This document shows positions 8,502 through 16,984 of a stretch of DNA of 64,000 nt, piece after piece (position 1 is the stretch's first letter; each line of letters starts with the position of its first letter). Both the position numbers and the translations under genes were made by a program. A model generated the notes under the pieces. It had not been told where the DNA came from, did not search any database, and was given only the letters and a program-made list of their open reading frames with translations. Origin of the DNA: Paracoccus sp. (in: a-proteobacteria). Its GTDB lineage: Bacteria; Pseudomonadota; Alphaproteobacteria; Rhodobacterales; Rhodobacteraceae. The stretch is from contig NZ_JAUNTN010000004.1 in assembly GCF_030538695.1 (NCBI RefSeq), positions 62,001 through 126,000 on the forward strand. Reading direction: 5' to 3'.

Positions 8502-9833
8502 TTATTCCGAAAGTGCGGCGTATTCGCCCTGCTGGCGGGCAGTCCAAAGCAGGGTCAGTTGCCAGCCGGTTTCGGTTTCGCGTTCCGATTTGACCACCCC
8601 CGCCTGATGCAGCCATGCCCGGCGGCGGGCAGCGGCGAACGGCAGGTCCAGCGTGGTTTCCTCACGGGCCTCGTTCAGCACCTCAGCCAGATGGCTGTCG
8701 ATGGCCGCGACCAGATCGGGCAGCCCTTCGCCGGTCAGGGCGCTGACCGCCTGCACGCCCTCGGTTCGGGCGTCGGTGCGGCGCAGGGCGGCGCGGGTGT
8801 CGTCGGACAGCATGTCGATCTTGTTCCAGACCTCGATCATGGTGACGGTTTCATCCACGCCCAAACCGTCAAGGATTTCCGCCACATCCTGCGCCTGTTC
8901 CTCGGTTTCGGGATGGCTGATATCGCGGATATGCAGGATCAGGTCGGCTTCCAGCACCTCCTCCAGCGTGGCGCGGAAAGCGGCGACCAGTTCGTGCGGC
9001 AGATCACTGATGAAGCCCACGGTATCGGACAGGATGATCTGACGGCCATTCGGCAGGCGGATCGCCCGCATGGTCGGGTCCAGCGTGGCGAACAGCATAT
9101 CCTTGGCCAGCACATCAGCGCCGGTCAGACGGTTGAACAGAGTGGATTTCCCGGCATTGGTATAGCCGACCAGCGCGACGATGGGATAAGGTACCTTGGC
9201 CCGTGCGGCGCGATGCAGGGTGCGGGTTTTTACCACCCGTTCCAACTGGCGCCGCAGCCGGGTCATCTGCTCGTCAATGGCGCGGCGGTCAGCCTCGATC
9301 TGCGTTTCGCCGGGACCACCGACAAAGCCAAGCCCGCCGCGCTGGCGTTCAAGGTGGGTCCATGCCCGCACCAGCCGGGTGCGCTGATAGGACAGCGCCG
9401 CCAGTTCCACCTGAAGCACACCTTCGCGGGTGCGCGCCCGGTCGGCAAAGATTTCAAGGATCAGCCCGGTGCGGTCGAGGATTTTGACATCCCAGGCTTT
9501 TTCCAGATTGCGCTGTTGCACCGGCGTCACCGGGCCGTCGATCAGCACCAGTTCCGCCTCGGCTGCGGCCAGTTCGGCGCCAACCTCCTCCAGCTTGCCC
9601 TTGGAAAACAGCATCCCCGGCGAGGGTTTGCGCAGCCGGGCGACCATGGCCCCGGTGATCTCGATAGCAGGCAGCGCATGGGCCAATGCCACGGCTTCTT
9701 CCAGCGCCAGTTCAGGGGCGCGGCGCTGATTGCCGCGACCATCGCCCAAATCGGGATGGATCACAAAGGCGCGGGTCGGGCGGGCGTGGGTTTCATGCCC
9801 CCCGGCCCCGGCGGCGGTGTCAGCGGCGGGCAA
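8502..9833 (-). CDS. hflX: GTPase HflX
   Basis: A 443-residue ribosome-splitting GTPase. It has the HflX N-terminal domain with LIDGPVTPVQQRNLEKAW and ILDRTGLILEIFADRARTRE, the glycine-rich linker QRGGLGFVGGPGETQIEADR, and the G domain with [36 protein letters not shown] and NKID. The start is a TTG directly after the hfq stop (TGATTG). No ATG lies upstream in frame, and the next in-frame codons would remove conserved sequence. hfq-hflX is a classical pair also in enterobacteria, and here it ends the ntr-trk cluster. HflX rescues stalled or heat-damaged ribosomes. Confidence 0.95.
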   Translation of the reverse strand: MPAADTAAGAGGHETHARPTRAFVIHPDLGDGRGNQRRAPELALEEAVALAHALPAIEITGAMVARLRKPSPGMLFSKGKLEEVGAELAAAEAELVLIDGPVTPVQQRNLEKAWDVKILDRTGLILEIFADRARTREGVLQVELAALSYQRTRLVRAWTHLERQRGGLGFVGGPGETQIEADRRAIDEQMTRLRRQLERVVKTRTLHRAARAKVPYPIVALVGYTNAGKSTLFNRLTGADVLAKDMLFATLDPTMRAIRLPNGRQIILSDTVGFISDLPHELVAAFRATLEEVLEADLILHIRDISHPETEEQAQDVAEILDGLGVDETVTMIEVWNKIDMLSDDTRAALRRTDARTEGVQAVSALTGEGLPDLVAAIDSHLAEVLNEAREETTLDLPFAAARRRAWLHQAGVVKSERETETGWQLTLLWTARQQGEYAALSE

Positions 9834-10067
9834 TCAGTCCTCACCCTCGTAAAGGCTGATCGGCGCACCGGGCATGATGGTTGAAATCGCGTGCTTATAG
9901 ACAAGCTGCGACTGACCGTCGCGGCGCAGCAGCACGCAGAAATTATCGAACCAGGTGATGACACCTTGCAGCTTGACGCCGTTAATCAGGAAGATCGTGA
10001 CCGGCACCTTGGCCTTGCGCACATGGTTCAGGAAGGCATCCTGAAGATTTTGCTTGTCACCGGCCAT
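9834..10067 (-). CDS. hfq: RNA chaperone Hfq
   Basis: A 77-residue Sm-like protein beginning [20 protein letters not shown]. The Sm1 strand run [20 protein letters not shown] and the Sm2 motif with YKHAIST (Tyr57-Lys58-His59) match the Hfq core; the long C-terminal tail of enterobacterial Hfq is absent, as is usual in alphaproteobacteria. I chose the ATG at 10067 because AGGGG then sits nine bases upstream; the ATG at 10076 has that motif directly abutting it. Hfq pairs small RNAs with mRNAs and controls nitrogen-fixation genes in Rhodobacter and rhizobia, which fits its place behind the ntr genes. Confidence 0.96.
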   Translation of the reverse strand: MAGDKQNLQDAFLNHVRKAKVPVTIFLINGVKLQGVITWFDNFCVLLRRDGQSQLVYKHAISTIMPGAPISLYEGED

Positions 10068-10147
10068 TTGCACCATCCCCTATTGGCGTTTTTGTTACTT
10101 GCGCAATATCTAGGCGGTTGAACAGCCCGGCGCAAGCGCCTGCGGCT

Positions 10148-11761
10148 TCAGCGGCGCCAGAACTCAGGGCTGAACAACGCCAGAATCGCCAGCACCTCCA
10201 GCCGGCCAACGACCATGGTTCCCGCCAGCACCGCCTTGGTGAAATCCGGCAGCCCCGCCCATCCGGCCCAAGGCGCACCTGCAACACCTGCACCACCTTC
10301 CAGAACAGGGTTCAGCGGGATCGAACTGGCAAGCTGGCCGGTGTTGGTCAGCGCCGCAATGGACAGGATCACCGCGCTGTCAAAGCTGATCGCATGGACC
10401 GAGACCAGAACCACCGTCACCGCCAGCGTCACCGCGAACAGCATAAAGAACACAAAGGCCAGAAACGCGCCTTTTTCACGCAGATGCCGCGCCATATCGC
10501 CCCCACCACCGATGGAATGGGGGTGGATCATGCGTTCCATCTCGCGGCGGCCATGCTGGGCCAGCGCATAGACCCGCAACAGCTTGACGCCGCCCGCTGT
10601 CGTCGCCACGCCGCCGCCCATGATTGCCAGCCCGGCCAGCATCAGCCCCGGCGCAGACAGCCCCGACCAATTGCGCGCGCCCTCCCATGCCGTGCTGCTC
10701 CAGCCGGTCGTGGTCATATAGCTGAGCGCATTGAAAGCCGCCCCCCATGCCGCCGAAGCTGCATCCAGAAACCCGGCAATCGCGCTGGCAGAGGTACCAC
10801 CTCCCCCGACCCGGATCGCGCCAAAGAAATGCCGGGCCAGCAGCACAACCGTGACAGTCAGAATAATCCCTGCTGCCAGGCGCAGTTCCGGGTCGTCGCC
10901 GCCCCGGTCCGATGTCCGCAACTCTCCCCCGCCGGGCCAGAAGCGCCGGGACAGTGCAGGGATCATCAGCAGGAAAATGGCCAGTTCCCCGATCATGCCG
11001 CTGCGCTGGCCGACCGGGCCTTCGGTCGCGGAAATGCCACTGGTCGAGATCGTTCCCATCGCATGACACAGCGCCACCAGTGGCGTATCCCCCGCCATCA
11101 GCAGCACCACCCACAGAACCAGCGTCAGCCCGGCATAGACGGGGAAAACCACGGACACCGCGCGCAGCACCCGCGCAACCGGATCATCCGCTTCGGGTTT
11201 GCGGCCCGGCAGGATCAGGTGCGGGCGGGTCTTGCCGCCCTCCTGCCGTTCAAATCGCTGGCTGCGGTTTTGCCGCCAGGCCATCAGCTCGAACCCGCCA
11301 ACATGCAGCGGTGCCAGAATGGCAATTGCCGCCACCAGAATGAACAGCCCGCCCATCCAGCCAACCAGCCCCCGCCACAAATGCAGGCTGGGCGGCAGGC
11401 GATCAGGTGCGTAAAGCGAAGCGCCGGTCGTGGTCAGGGCGCTGACCATCTCCCACCAGGCATTGAGCAGGCCCGTATCAGGCAGGCTTTCAGCAAAAGG
11501 CACCGCCAGCATCAGCGGCAGAACCACCATCGCGCCAAGCATAGCCACCAGCACCTGAAACGCCTGTGACCCGCTTGGCATCCGTGCCGAAGCCAGTCCG
11601 ATCATGCCGCCAAGGGTCAGGAAAATCAGCCCCGAATACAGAAACGCCCGCGACACCGGATAATCGCGCAGCACACCGGCATGAATGGCCGGGACCCACA
11701 TCAGCGCCGCGCCGACCAGCATCAACACGACCAACAGCGGCAGGCGGATCAGCACCGACAT
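10148..11761 (-). CDS. trkH: Trk-type potassium uptake channel subunit TrkH
   Basis: A polytopic protein of 537 residues. The four pore loops each carry the selectivity-filter glycine: SALTTTGASLY, GTISTSGISAT, SYMTTTGWSST and ALTNTGQLAS. Between them lie the paired membrane helices typical of the TrkH/KtrB superfamily. The ATG shares one base with the trkA stop (TGATG), so channel and gating subunit are made together. It imports K+ in a proton-dependent, NAD/ATP-gated manner. Linkage of trk to ntrYX is a recurring alphaproteobacterial arrangement. Confidence 0.95.
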   Translation of the reverse strand: MSVLIRLPLLVVLMLVGAALMWVPAIHAGVLRDYPVSRAFLYSGLIFLTLGGMIGLASARMPSGSQAFQVLVAMLGAMVVLPLMLAVPFAESLPDTGLLNAWWEMVSALTTTGASLYAPDRLPPSLHLWRGLVGWMGGLFILVAAIAILAPLHVGGFELMAWRQNRSQRFERQEGGKTRPHLILPGRKPEADDPVARVLRAVSVVFPVYAGLTLVLWVVLLMAGDTPLVALCHAMGTISTSGISATEGPVGQRSGMIGELAIFLLMIPALSRRFWPGGGELRTSDRGGDDPELRLAAGIILTVTVVLLARHFFGAIRVGGGGTSASAIAGFLDAASAAWGAAFNALSYMTTTGWSSTAWEGARNWSGLSAPGLMLAGLAIMGGGVATTAGGVKLLRVYALAQHGRREMERMIHPHSIGGGGDMARHLREKGAFLAFVFFMLFAVTLAVTVVLVSVHAISFDSAVILSIAALTNTGQLASSIPLNPVLEGGAGVAGAPWAGWAGLPDFTKAVLAGTMVVGRLEVLAILALFSPEFWRR

Positions 11762-13137
11762 CAGAAAAAGTCGATCGCAACATGCAGCAGGCGGTCGACC
11801 TCTGGCACATCCTTGGTCAGCGCGAACAGCACGATGATGTCGCCATCGTCGATGCGGGTCTCGCCCGTGGGCCTGACGATGCGGCTGCCTTTCAGCACCG
11901 CGCCAAGCAACACCCCTTCGGGAAAGTCGATGTCGCGGATCATCCGGCCCGCAATCTGCGTCGTGGCCAGAACCTGCGCCTCGATCACCTCGGCTTCGGC
12001 GTCACCGATGGAATAGACATCGCGCACCCGACCATGGCGGACATGGCGCAGGATGGTGGACACCGTCGTTGCCCGCGGGTTGATATAGGCATCAATGTCC
12101 AGCACGTCGATCAGCGACACCAGGCTGGGGTCGTTAATCAGCGACAGCACCATCCCGGCGCCAGCCTGTTTGGCCCGGACCGAGGCCAGAATGTTGGTTT
12201 TATCGTCATCGGTCAGCACCAACACCGCATCGGCCTTATCGACGGCGGCTTCTTCCATCAGCTCGTCCGACAGACCGTCACCGTTCAGAACGATGGTGCG
12301 TTCCAGCGAATCCGCCGCGAACTCGGCCCTTGCGCGGTCGCGTTCGATAATGCGGGCGCGGATGCGCTCGGGCGCACGCTCCAGCGATTGCGCCACGGCA
12401 AGGCCCACATTACCGCCGCTGATAATGACCACGCGTTCGGGCCGGATCGGCGGCTTGCCAAAGATTTCCAGCGTGCGGGCGACATCCTGCGTCAGCGTGA
12501 ACACATAGATCTGATCCCCGGCAAACAACTGGTCGCCCGGTTCCGGCGCGAACAACCGGCCTTCACGGCGCACCCCGGCAACCACCGCCGACAGCGACGA
12601 AAACAGCTCGCTCAACTGGCGCAGGGGTGTGTTCAGCGCCGGGCAATCCTCATCCAGCGCAATGCCAAGCATCTGCAAGCGGCCATCAAGGAAACTTTCG
12701 GAATCAAAGGTCGAGGGCGTGCGCAGCCGTTGCAACGTAGCCTTGGCAACCTCGCGTTCGGGGCTGATTACCACGTCAATCGGCAGGTGATCGGTGCGGT
12801 AAAGGTCGGAATAGATCGCATCCAGATAGGCCCCGGCCCGCAGCCGGGCAATCTTGCGCGGCACCGAAAACACCGAATGGGCCACCTGACAGGTGACCAT
12901 GTTCACCTCGTCAGAATGGGTAGCGGCAATCAGCAGGTCGCAATCACGCGCGCCCGCCCGGTCCAGAACGTCGGGATGGCTGGCAAAGCCGGTCACGCCC
13001 TGCACATCCAGCGCCTCGGTCGCGCGGCGGATCAGATCGGCGTTCTGGTCGATCACCGTGACATCGTTGCGCTCGCCCGCCAGATGGCGCGCGATCTGCC
13101 AGCCAACCTGCCCTGCTCCGCAAATAATGATCTTCAT
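11761..13137 (-). CDS. trkA: Trk potassium transporter gating subunit TrkA
   Basis: A 458-residue cytoplasmic protein with two RCK modules. The first nucleotide-binding fold opens with MKIIICGAGQVGWQIARHLA (GxGxxG), the second with VVIISGGNVGLAVAQSLERA near residue 240. Each is followed by a TrkA-C domain, the last ending IDDGDIIVLFALTKDVPEVD. It forms the ring below TrkH and senses NAD(H) or ATP. A 77-base gap separates it from ntrX upstream; I see no terminator there, so read-through is likely. Confidence 0.95.
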   Translation of the reverse strand: MKIIICGAGQVGWQIARHLAGERNDVTVIDQNADLIRRATEALDVQGVTGFASHPDVLDRAGARDCDLLIAATHSDEVNMVTCQVAHSVFSVPRKIARLRAGAYLDAIYSDLYRTDHLPIDVVISPEREVAKATLQRLRTPSTFDSESFLDGRLQMLGIALDEDCPALNTPLRQLSELFSSLSAVVAGVRREGRLFAPEPGDQLFAGDQIYVFTLTQDVARTLEIFGKPPIRPERVVIISGGNVGLAVAQSLERAPERIRARIIERDRARAEFAADSLERTIVLNGDGLSDELMEEAAVDKADAVLVLTDDDKTNILASVRAKQAGAGMVLSLINDPSLVSLIDVLDIDAYINPRATTVSTILRHVRHGRVRDVYSIGDAEAEVIEAQVLATTQIAGRMIRDIDFPEGVLLGAVLKGSRIVRPTGETRIDDGDIIVLFALTKDVPEVDRLLHVAIDFF

Positions 13138-13214
13138 GCCATTATCCCCAGCCTGCCTGACCGTGGCTCGCTTGTCCTTGGCCTAGGCTATCCACGATCA
13201 AAGGCCAAGCCGCC

Positions 13215-14606
13215 TTATTTGCCCGTCACCTCGTCTTCATCGCTGCGATTGCCTCCGACCACACCCAGCGATTTCAGCTTGCGGTGCAAGGCGCTGCGCT
13301 CCATCCCGACGAATTGCGCGGTGCGGCTGATATTGCCGCCAAAGCGTTCGATCTGCGTCAGCAGGTATTCACGCTCGAACATCTCACGCGCTTCACGCAA
13401 GGCCAGCGCGGTGATTGCCGGGCCAAGCGACAGCACATCGCCCACCTGCGCCCCAGCCCCCTGCGTTTCCAGTTCGGATGGCTGCACCGGGCCGCTGTCC
13501 TCGGCCAGAATCAGCACCCGCTCGATCATGTTGCGCAATTGGCGAATATTGCCCGGCCAGCGCATCGCCTGAAGCGCAGAGATCGTTTCCGGCAACAGCT
13601 CACGCGCGACAAGCCCCTGACTGTCCACGAAACCATCAATGAAATGCTGCGCCAGTTCCGGGATGTCGTCGCGCCGTTCCGCCAGCGACGGCACCACAAC
13701 CGGCACCACATTCAGCCGGTCAAACAATTCCTGCCGAAAACGCCCGGCCTCGATTTCCTGCGCCAGATCGCGGTTGGTCGAGGAGATCACCCGCAGATCG
13801 ACGCGCACCTTGTCGCTGCCCCCGGCGCGGGTGAATTGCTGTTCGGTCAGCACCCGCAGGATTTTCGGCTGGGTGCCAAGCGGCATATCGGCCACCTCAT
13901 CGAAGTAGATCACCCCGCCATGTGCCTGTTCCAGCAGACCCTTTTCCACGCCGCGCTCGGCGCTTTCCCGGCCGAACAGGACTTCTTCCATCCGTTCGGG
14001 TTCAATGGTGGCGCAGGATACAGTGACAAAGGGGGCATCCGCGCGCGGGCTGTGGGTGTGGATATAGCGGGCGGCCAGTTCCTTTCCGGTCCCCGGCTCT
14101 CCGGTCAGCATCACCCGGCCATTGGATTTCGCCACCTTGTCCAACTGATCCCGCAGCCGCCGGAAAGCAGATGAACTGCCTGTCATCTCGACCGGACCAG
14201 CGCCCTGACGCCGCAGGGACGAGTTTTCCCGCCGCAACCGGCTGGTTTCCATGGCGCGGTTGATAACCACAAGCAACTGGTCGATGTTGAAGGGCTTTTC
14301 GATAAAATCATAAGCGCCCTGCCGGATCGCCGCGACCGCGATTTCGATATTCCCGTGGCCCGAGATAATCACCACCGGCACCGAAGGGTTGTCCCGCTTG
14401 ACCTGTTTCAGAATGTCGATCCCGTCCATGCGGCTGTCTTTCAGCCAGATGTCCAGAATCATCAGCGCCGGTTCGGCGTCGTTCAGCGCGGCGATTGCCT
14501 CATCGGCATTGGCGGCGGTGCGGGTTGTGAAACCCTCGTCTTGCAGGATGTCCGCGATCAGCTCGCGGATGTCCTTTTCGTCATCGACGATCAGAATATC
14601 ACTCAT
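13215..14606 (-). CDS. ntrX: Nitrogen assimilation response regulator NtrX
   Basis: A 463-residue regulator: receiver domain with the phospho-acceptor in MILDIW (Asp52), AAA+ domain with intact Walker A GEPGTGKE (169-176) and Walker B VIYFDEVADMP, and a Fis-type helix-turn-helix at the C-terminus (NISRTAQFVGMERSALHRKL). Where sigma54 activators carry GAFTGA, this protein has FGRESAERGVEKG (about 211-223), so it should not remodel sigma54 polymerase. That is normal for alphaproteobacterial NtrX. It overlaps ntrY by 4 bases. NtrYX controls nitrogen metabolism, redox responses and envelope genes. Confidence 0.95.
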   Translation of the reverse strand: MSDILIVDDEKDIRELIADILQDEGFTTRTAANADEAIAALNDAEPALMILDIWLKDSRMDGIDILKQVKRDNPSVPVVIISGHGNIEIAVAAIRQGAYDFIEKPFNIDQLLVVINRAMETSRLRRENSSLRRQGAGPVEMTGSSSAFRRLRDQLDKVAKSNGRVMLTGEPGTGKELAARYIHTHSPRADAPFVTVSCATIEPERMEEVLFGRESAERGVEKGLLEQAHGGVIYFDEVADMPLGTQPKILRVLTEQQFTRAGGSDKVRVDLRVISSTNRDLAQEIEAGRFRQELFDRLNVVPVVVPSLAERRDDIPELAQHFIDGFVDSQGLVARELLPETISALQAMRWPGNIRQLRNMIERVLILAEDSGPVQPSELETQGAGAQVGDVLSLGPAITALALREAREMFEREYLLTQIERFGGNISRTAQFVGMERSALHRKLKSLGVVGGNRSDEDEVTGK

Positions 14607-16900
14607 TTTGCTGCCTCTTGCTCAATGATTTGGTCGGGGGTCAGATCAGAGGTCTGCCCTGATTTCCGGGTCCGGCTGCGCACCGGATGGCGTTCGCGCG
14701 GCAGAGTGATCCGGGCCAAAGCGCCGCGCTGGCCAAAGATGGCCTCAGGCGCGTCGGTCAGAATCAGGCTGCCGCCATGTTCTTCGACGATTTTCTTGCA
14801 GATCGGCAGGCCAAGGCCGGTGCCGGTGGATTTCAACGTGACATAAGGATCGAACAGCCGGGCGCGGTCCTCGGGCAGACCGATGCCGTTGTCGGTCACG
14901 CTGATCGTCACGGTTTCCGGGTCGTCGGACAGATCAACGCGAATGGCCGGGCGCCAGTCTGCAGTGGCATTTTCTGCATGTTCTTCAACGGCCTCGCCCG
15001 CGTTCTTCAGAAGGTTGGTAAACACCTGCGCCATCATGCCCGCATCGCAATCGACCGTCACCGGATGGTCAGGCAGCGCGACCTGCAAGGCCCCGCCAAG
15101 CGCATCCTGCTGCAACAGTGCGCTTTCGCGCAACAGGCCCACGATGTCGGTTTCCTTGCGGTCGGGTTCCGGCATCCGGGCAAAACGGGAAAACTCGTCA
15201 ACGATGCGGCGCAGGTCGCCAGTCTGGCGGATAATCACATCGACATAGCTGTCAAGCTGTTCGCGCTGATCCCCTGCGATGGGGGCAAACTTGCGCCGCA
15301 GACGTTCGGCGGAAAGCTGGATCGGGGTCAGCGGGTTCTTGATCTCATGCGCGACGCGGCGGGCCACATCGCCCCATGCAGCCATGCGCTGTGCGCTGAC
15401 CAGTTCGGTCACATCGTCAAAGGCCACCACATAGCCCGCCAATTCGCCCCCTTCGGCCTGCCGCCGGGCCATGCGCACCAGCAGGCTTTCGCTGCGCCCC
15501 TCGCGGGTCAGGCGGATTTCGTCCTGCATGGTTTCGGCCACGCTGCTTTCCAGCTTGTCGAACAGCGCCGCGAACTCTGGCACGGCAAGGCGCAAGGGCG
15601 CGTCGATGTCGCGTTCCGGGTCCAGCCCCAGCAGGCGCGTGGCAGAGCGGTTCAGAAAGTCGATCTCGCCCGCCGCATCCAGGCCGACAACGCCAGATGT
15701 GACCGAGGTCAGCACCGAATCGAACAGCCGCCGCTGGTCATCGGACAGACGATAGCTTTCAACCAGCTCTGCACGCTGCTGTTTCAACTGCCGGGTCATA
15801 CGGTTGAAACTGGCGCCAAGGGTCTGGATCTCGTCGCCGGTGTCGGGTTCGACGATCTGCACATCCAGATCACCCGCCCCGACCCTTTCGCTGGCTTCGG
15901 CCAGCCGCCCGATGGGGCGCGACAGCCGTTCAGCGAACCACAGCCCCAGCCAGATCGCCGCCGCGACCAGCAGCAGGGCAAAGCCAAGATACAACAGCGA
16001 GAACTCGAACAGCACCCGACCGCGCGTGGCCTCCAACTGTTGATATTGGCCGACCGTGGCGCGGGTGTCGTCCAACAGACCCAGCAGACTGCCATCCACA
16101 TCGCGGGTCACATACAGCAGCCGGTCAACCAAAGGATCCAGCGGCACAAGGGCGCGAAACTCGTTATTCTGCCAATCCTCGATCAGCGCAATACCGCTGC
16201 TGCGGGCCTGCGCGATCTGGTCGGGGCCGGGTTGTTCATATGAAAACAGATAGCTGCGCTCCCCCCGCGCCCGGATACTGCCGCCGCCGTCGATGATAAA
16301 GGCTTCCCGCAATCCGCGCTGGATCTGCCCCTGCCCATCCACCAGCAATTGCCGCAGCACACCGTCATCGGTCAGCGGGTTCTGCCGCCCGGCCTCGGCG
16401 ATAAAGATGCCAAGCGCGCGGGCGTCGCTGCCAAGGTCACGGCGATGTTCGTCCTGATAGGCGACGGCAGCCTCCATCGAGGTCGTCACCACCTGCTGCA
16501 CCCGGCTGGAAAACCAGCCCTCCAGCCCGATATTCACCGTCAGCCCGGCGAAAACCGCCACCAGCACCGTCGGCACCAGCGCAATCACCGTAAAGACCGA
16601 GGCCAGCCGCAGGTGCAGCCGCGACCCGGCCTGCGAGCGCCGCCCCTCGGCCAGCATCCGCACCAGCCGCGCCGCCATCAGCCCGCCAAGCACGATCAGA
16701 TAGATCAGGTCCGCCAACAGCACGAGGCGCAGCGCGTTGGTGGCGACACTCGGCCCCAGCGGCCCCATGACCGCATAGGTCAGCGCCGCCAGCAGCGGCC
16801 CAAGCACCACCAGCAGCAGCGCCGCGCCATTCTGGACACGCCGCGCCCGGCGCAGACGCGCCAGCCGGTCCCAGTTTCGCCGTGACAGAGATGCCGCCAC
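14603..16900 (-). CDS. ntrY: Membrane sensor histidine kinase NtrY
   Basis: A sensor kinase of about 765 residues. Two N-terminal hydrophobic hairpins hold four membrane segments; then come an extracytoplasmic loop, a HAMP domain (GLWFAERLSRPIGRLAEASE), a PAS domain (VTSGVVGLDAAGEIDFLNRS), the HisKA box RRVAHEIKNPLTPIQLSAER and a HATPase with NLLKNAGEAVEE, DNGIGLPEDRARLFDPY and GTGLGL. I chose the GTG at 16900 since GAGG lies five bases upstream; a TTG at 16918 would add six residues. It phosphorylates NtrX. The gap to ntrC is about 84 bases. Confidence 0.93.
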   Translation of the reverse strand: MAASLSRRNWDRLARLRRARRVQNGAALLLVVLGPLLAALTYAVMGPLGPSVATNALRLVLLADLIYLIVLGGLMAARLVRMLAEGRRSQAGSRLHLRLASVFTVIALVPTVLVAVFAGLTVNIGLEGWFSSRVQQVVTTSMEAAVAYQDEHRRDLGSDARALGIFIAEAGRQNPLTDDGVLRQLLVDGQGQIQRGLREAFIIDGGGSIRARGERSYLFSYEQPGPDQIAQARSSGIALIEDWQNNEFRALVPLDPLVDRLLYVTRDVDGSLLGLLDDTRATVGQYQQLEATRGRVLFEFSLLYLGFALLLVAAAIWLGLWFAERLSRPIGRLAEASERVGAGDLDVQIVEPDTGDEIQTLGASFNRMTRQLKQQRAELVESYRLSDDQRRLFDSVLTSVTSGVVGLDAAGEIDFLNRSATRLLGLDPERDIDAPLRLAVPEFAALFDKLESSVAETMQDEIRLTREGRSESLLVRMARRQAEGGELAGYVVAFDDVTELVSAQRMAAWGDVARRVAHEIKNPLTPIQLSAERLRRKFAPIAGDQREQLDSYVDVIIRQTGDLRRIVDEFSRFARMPEPDRKETDIVGLLRESALLQQDALGGALQVALPDHPVTVDCDAGMMAQVFTNLLKNAGEAVEEHAENATADWRPAIRVDLSDDPETVTISVTDNGIGLPEDRARLFDPYVTLKSTGTGLGLPICKKIVEEHGGSLILTDAPEAIFGQRGALARITLPRERHPVRSRTRKSGQTSDLTPDQIIEQEAAK

Positions 16901-16984
16901 TGATGCCTCATTCGCCAAAGCGCACGGTTACCCCGTGTCACCATTTGCCAGGCTGTTGCCATAACGCCCGGCCCTGTGGCCCTT

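Noticed and set aside
11566..13572. A 668-residue plus-strand frame over trkA
   Set aside because: Antisense to trkA, which has two intact nucleotide-binding folds.
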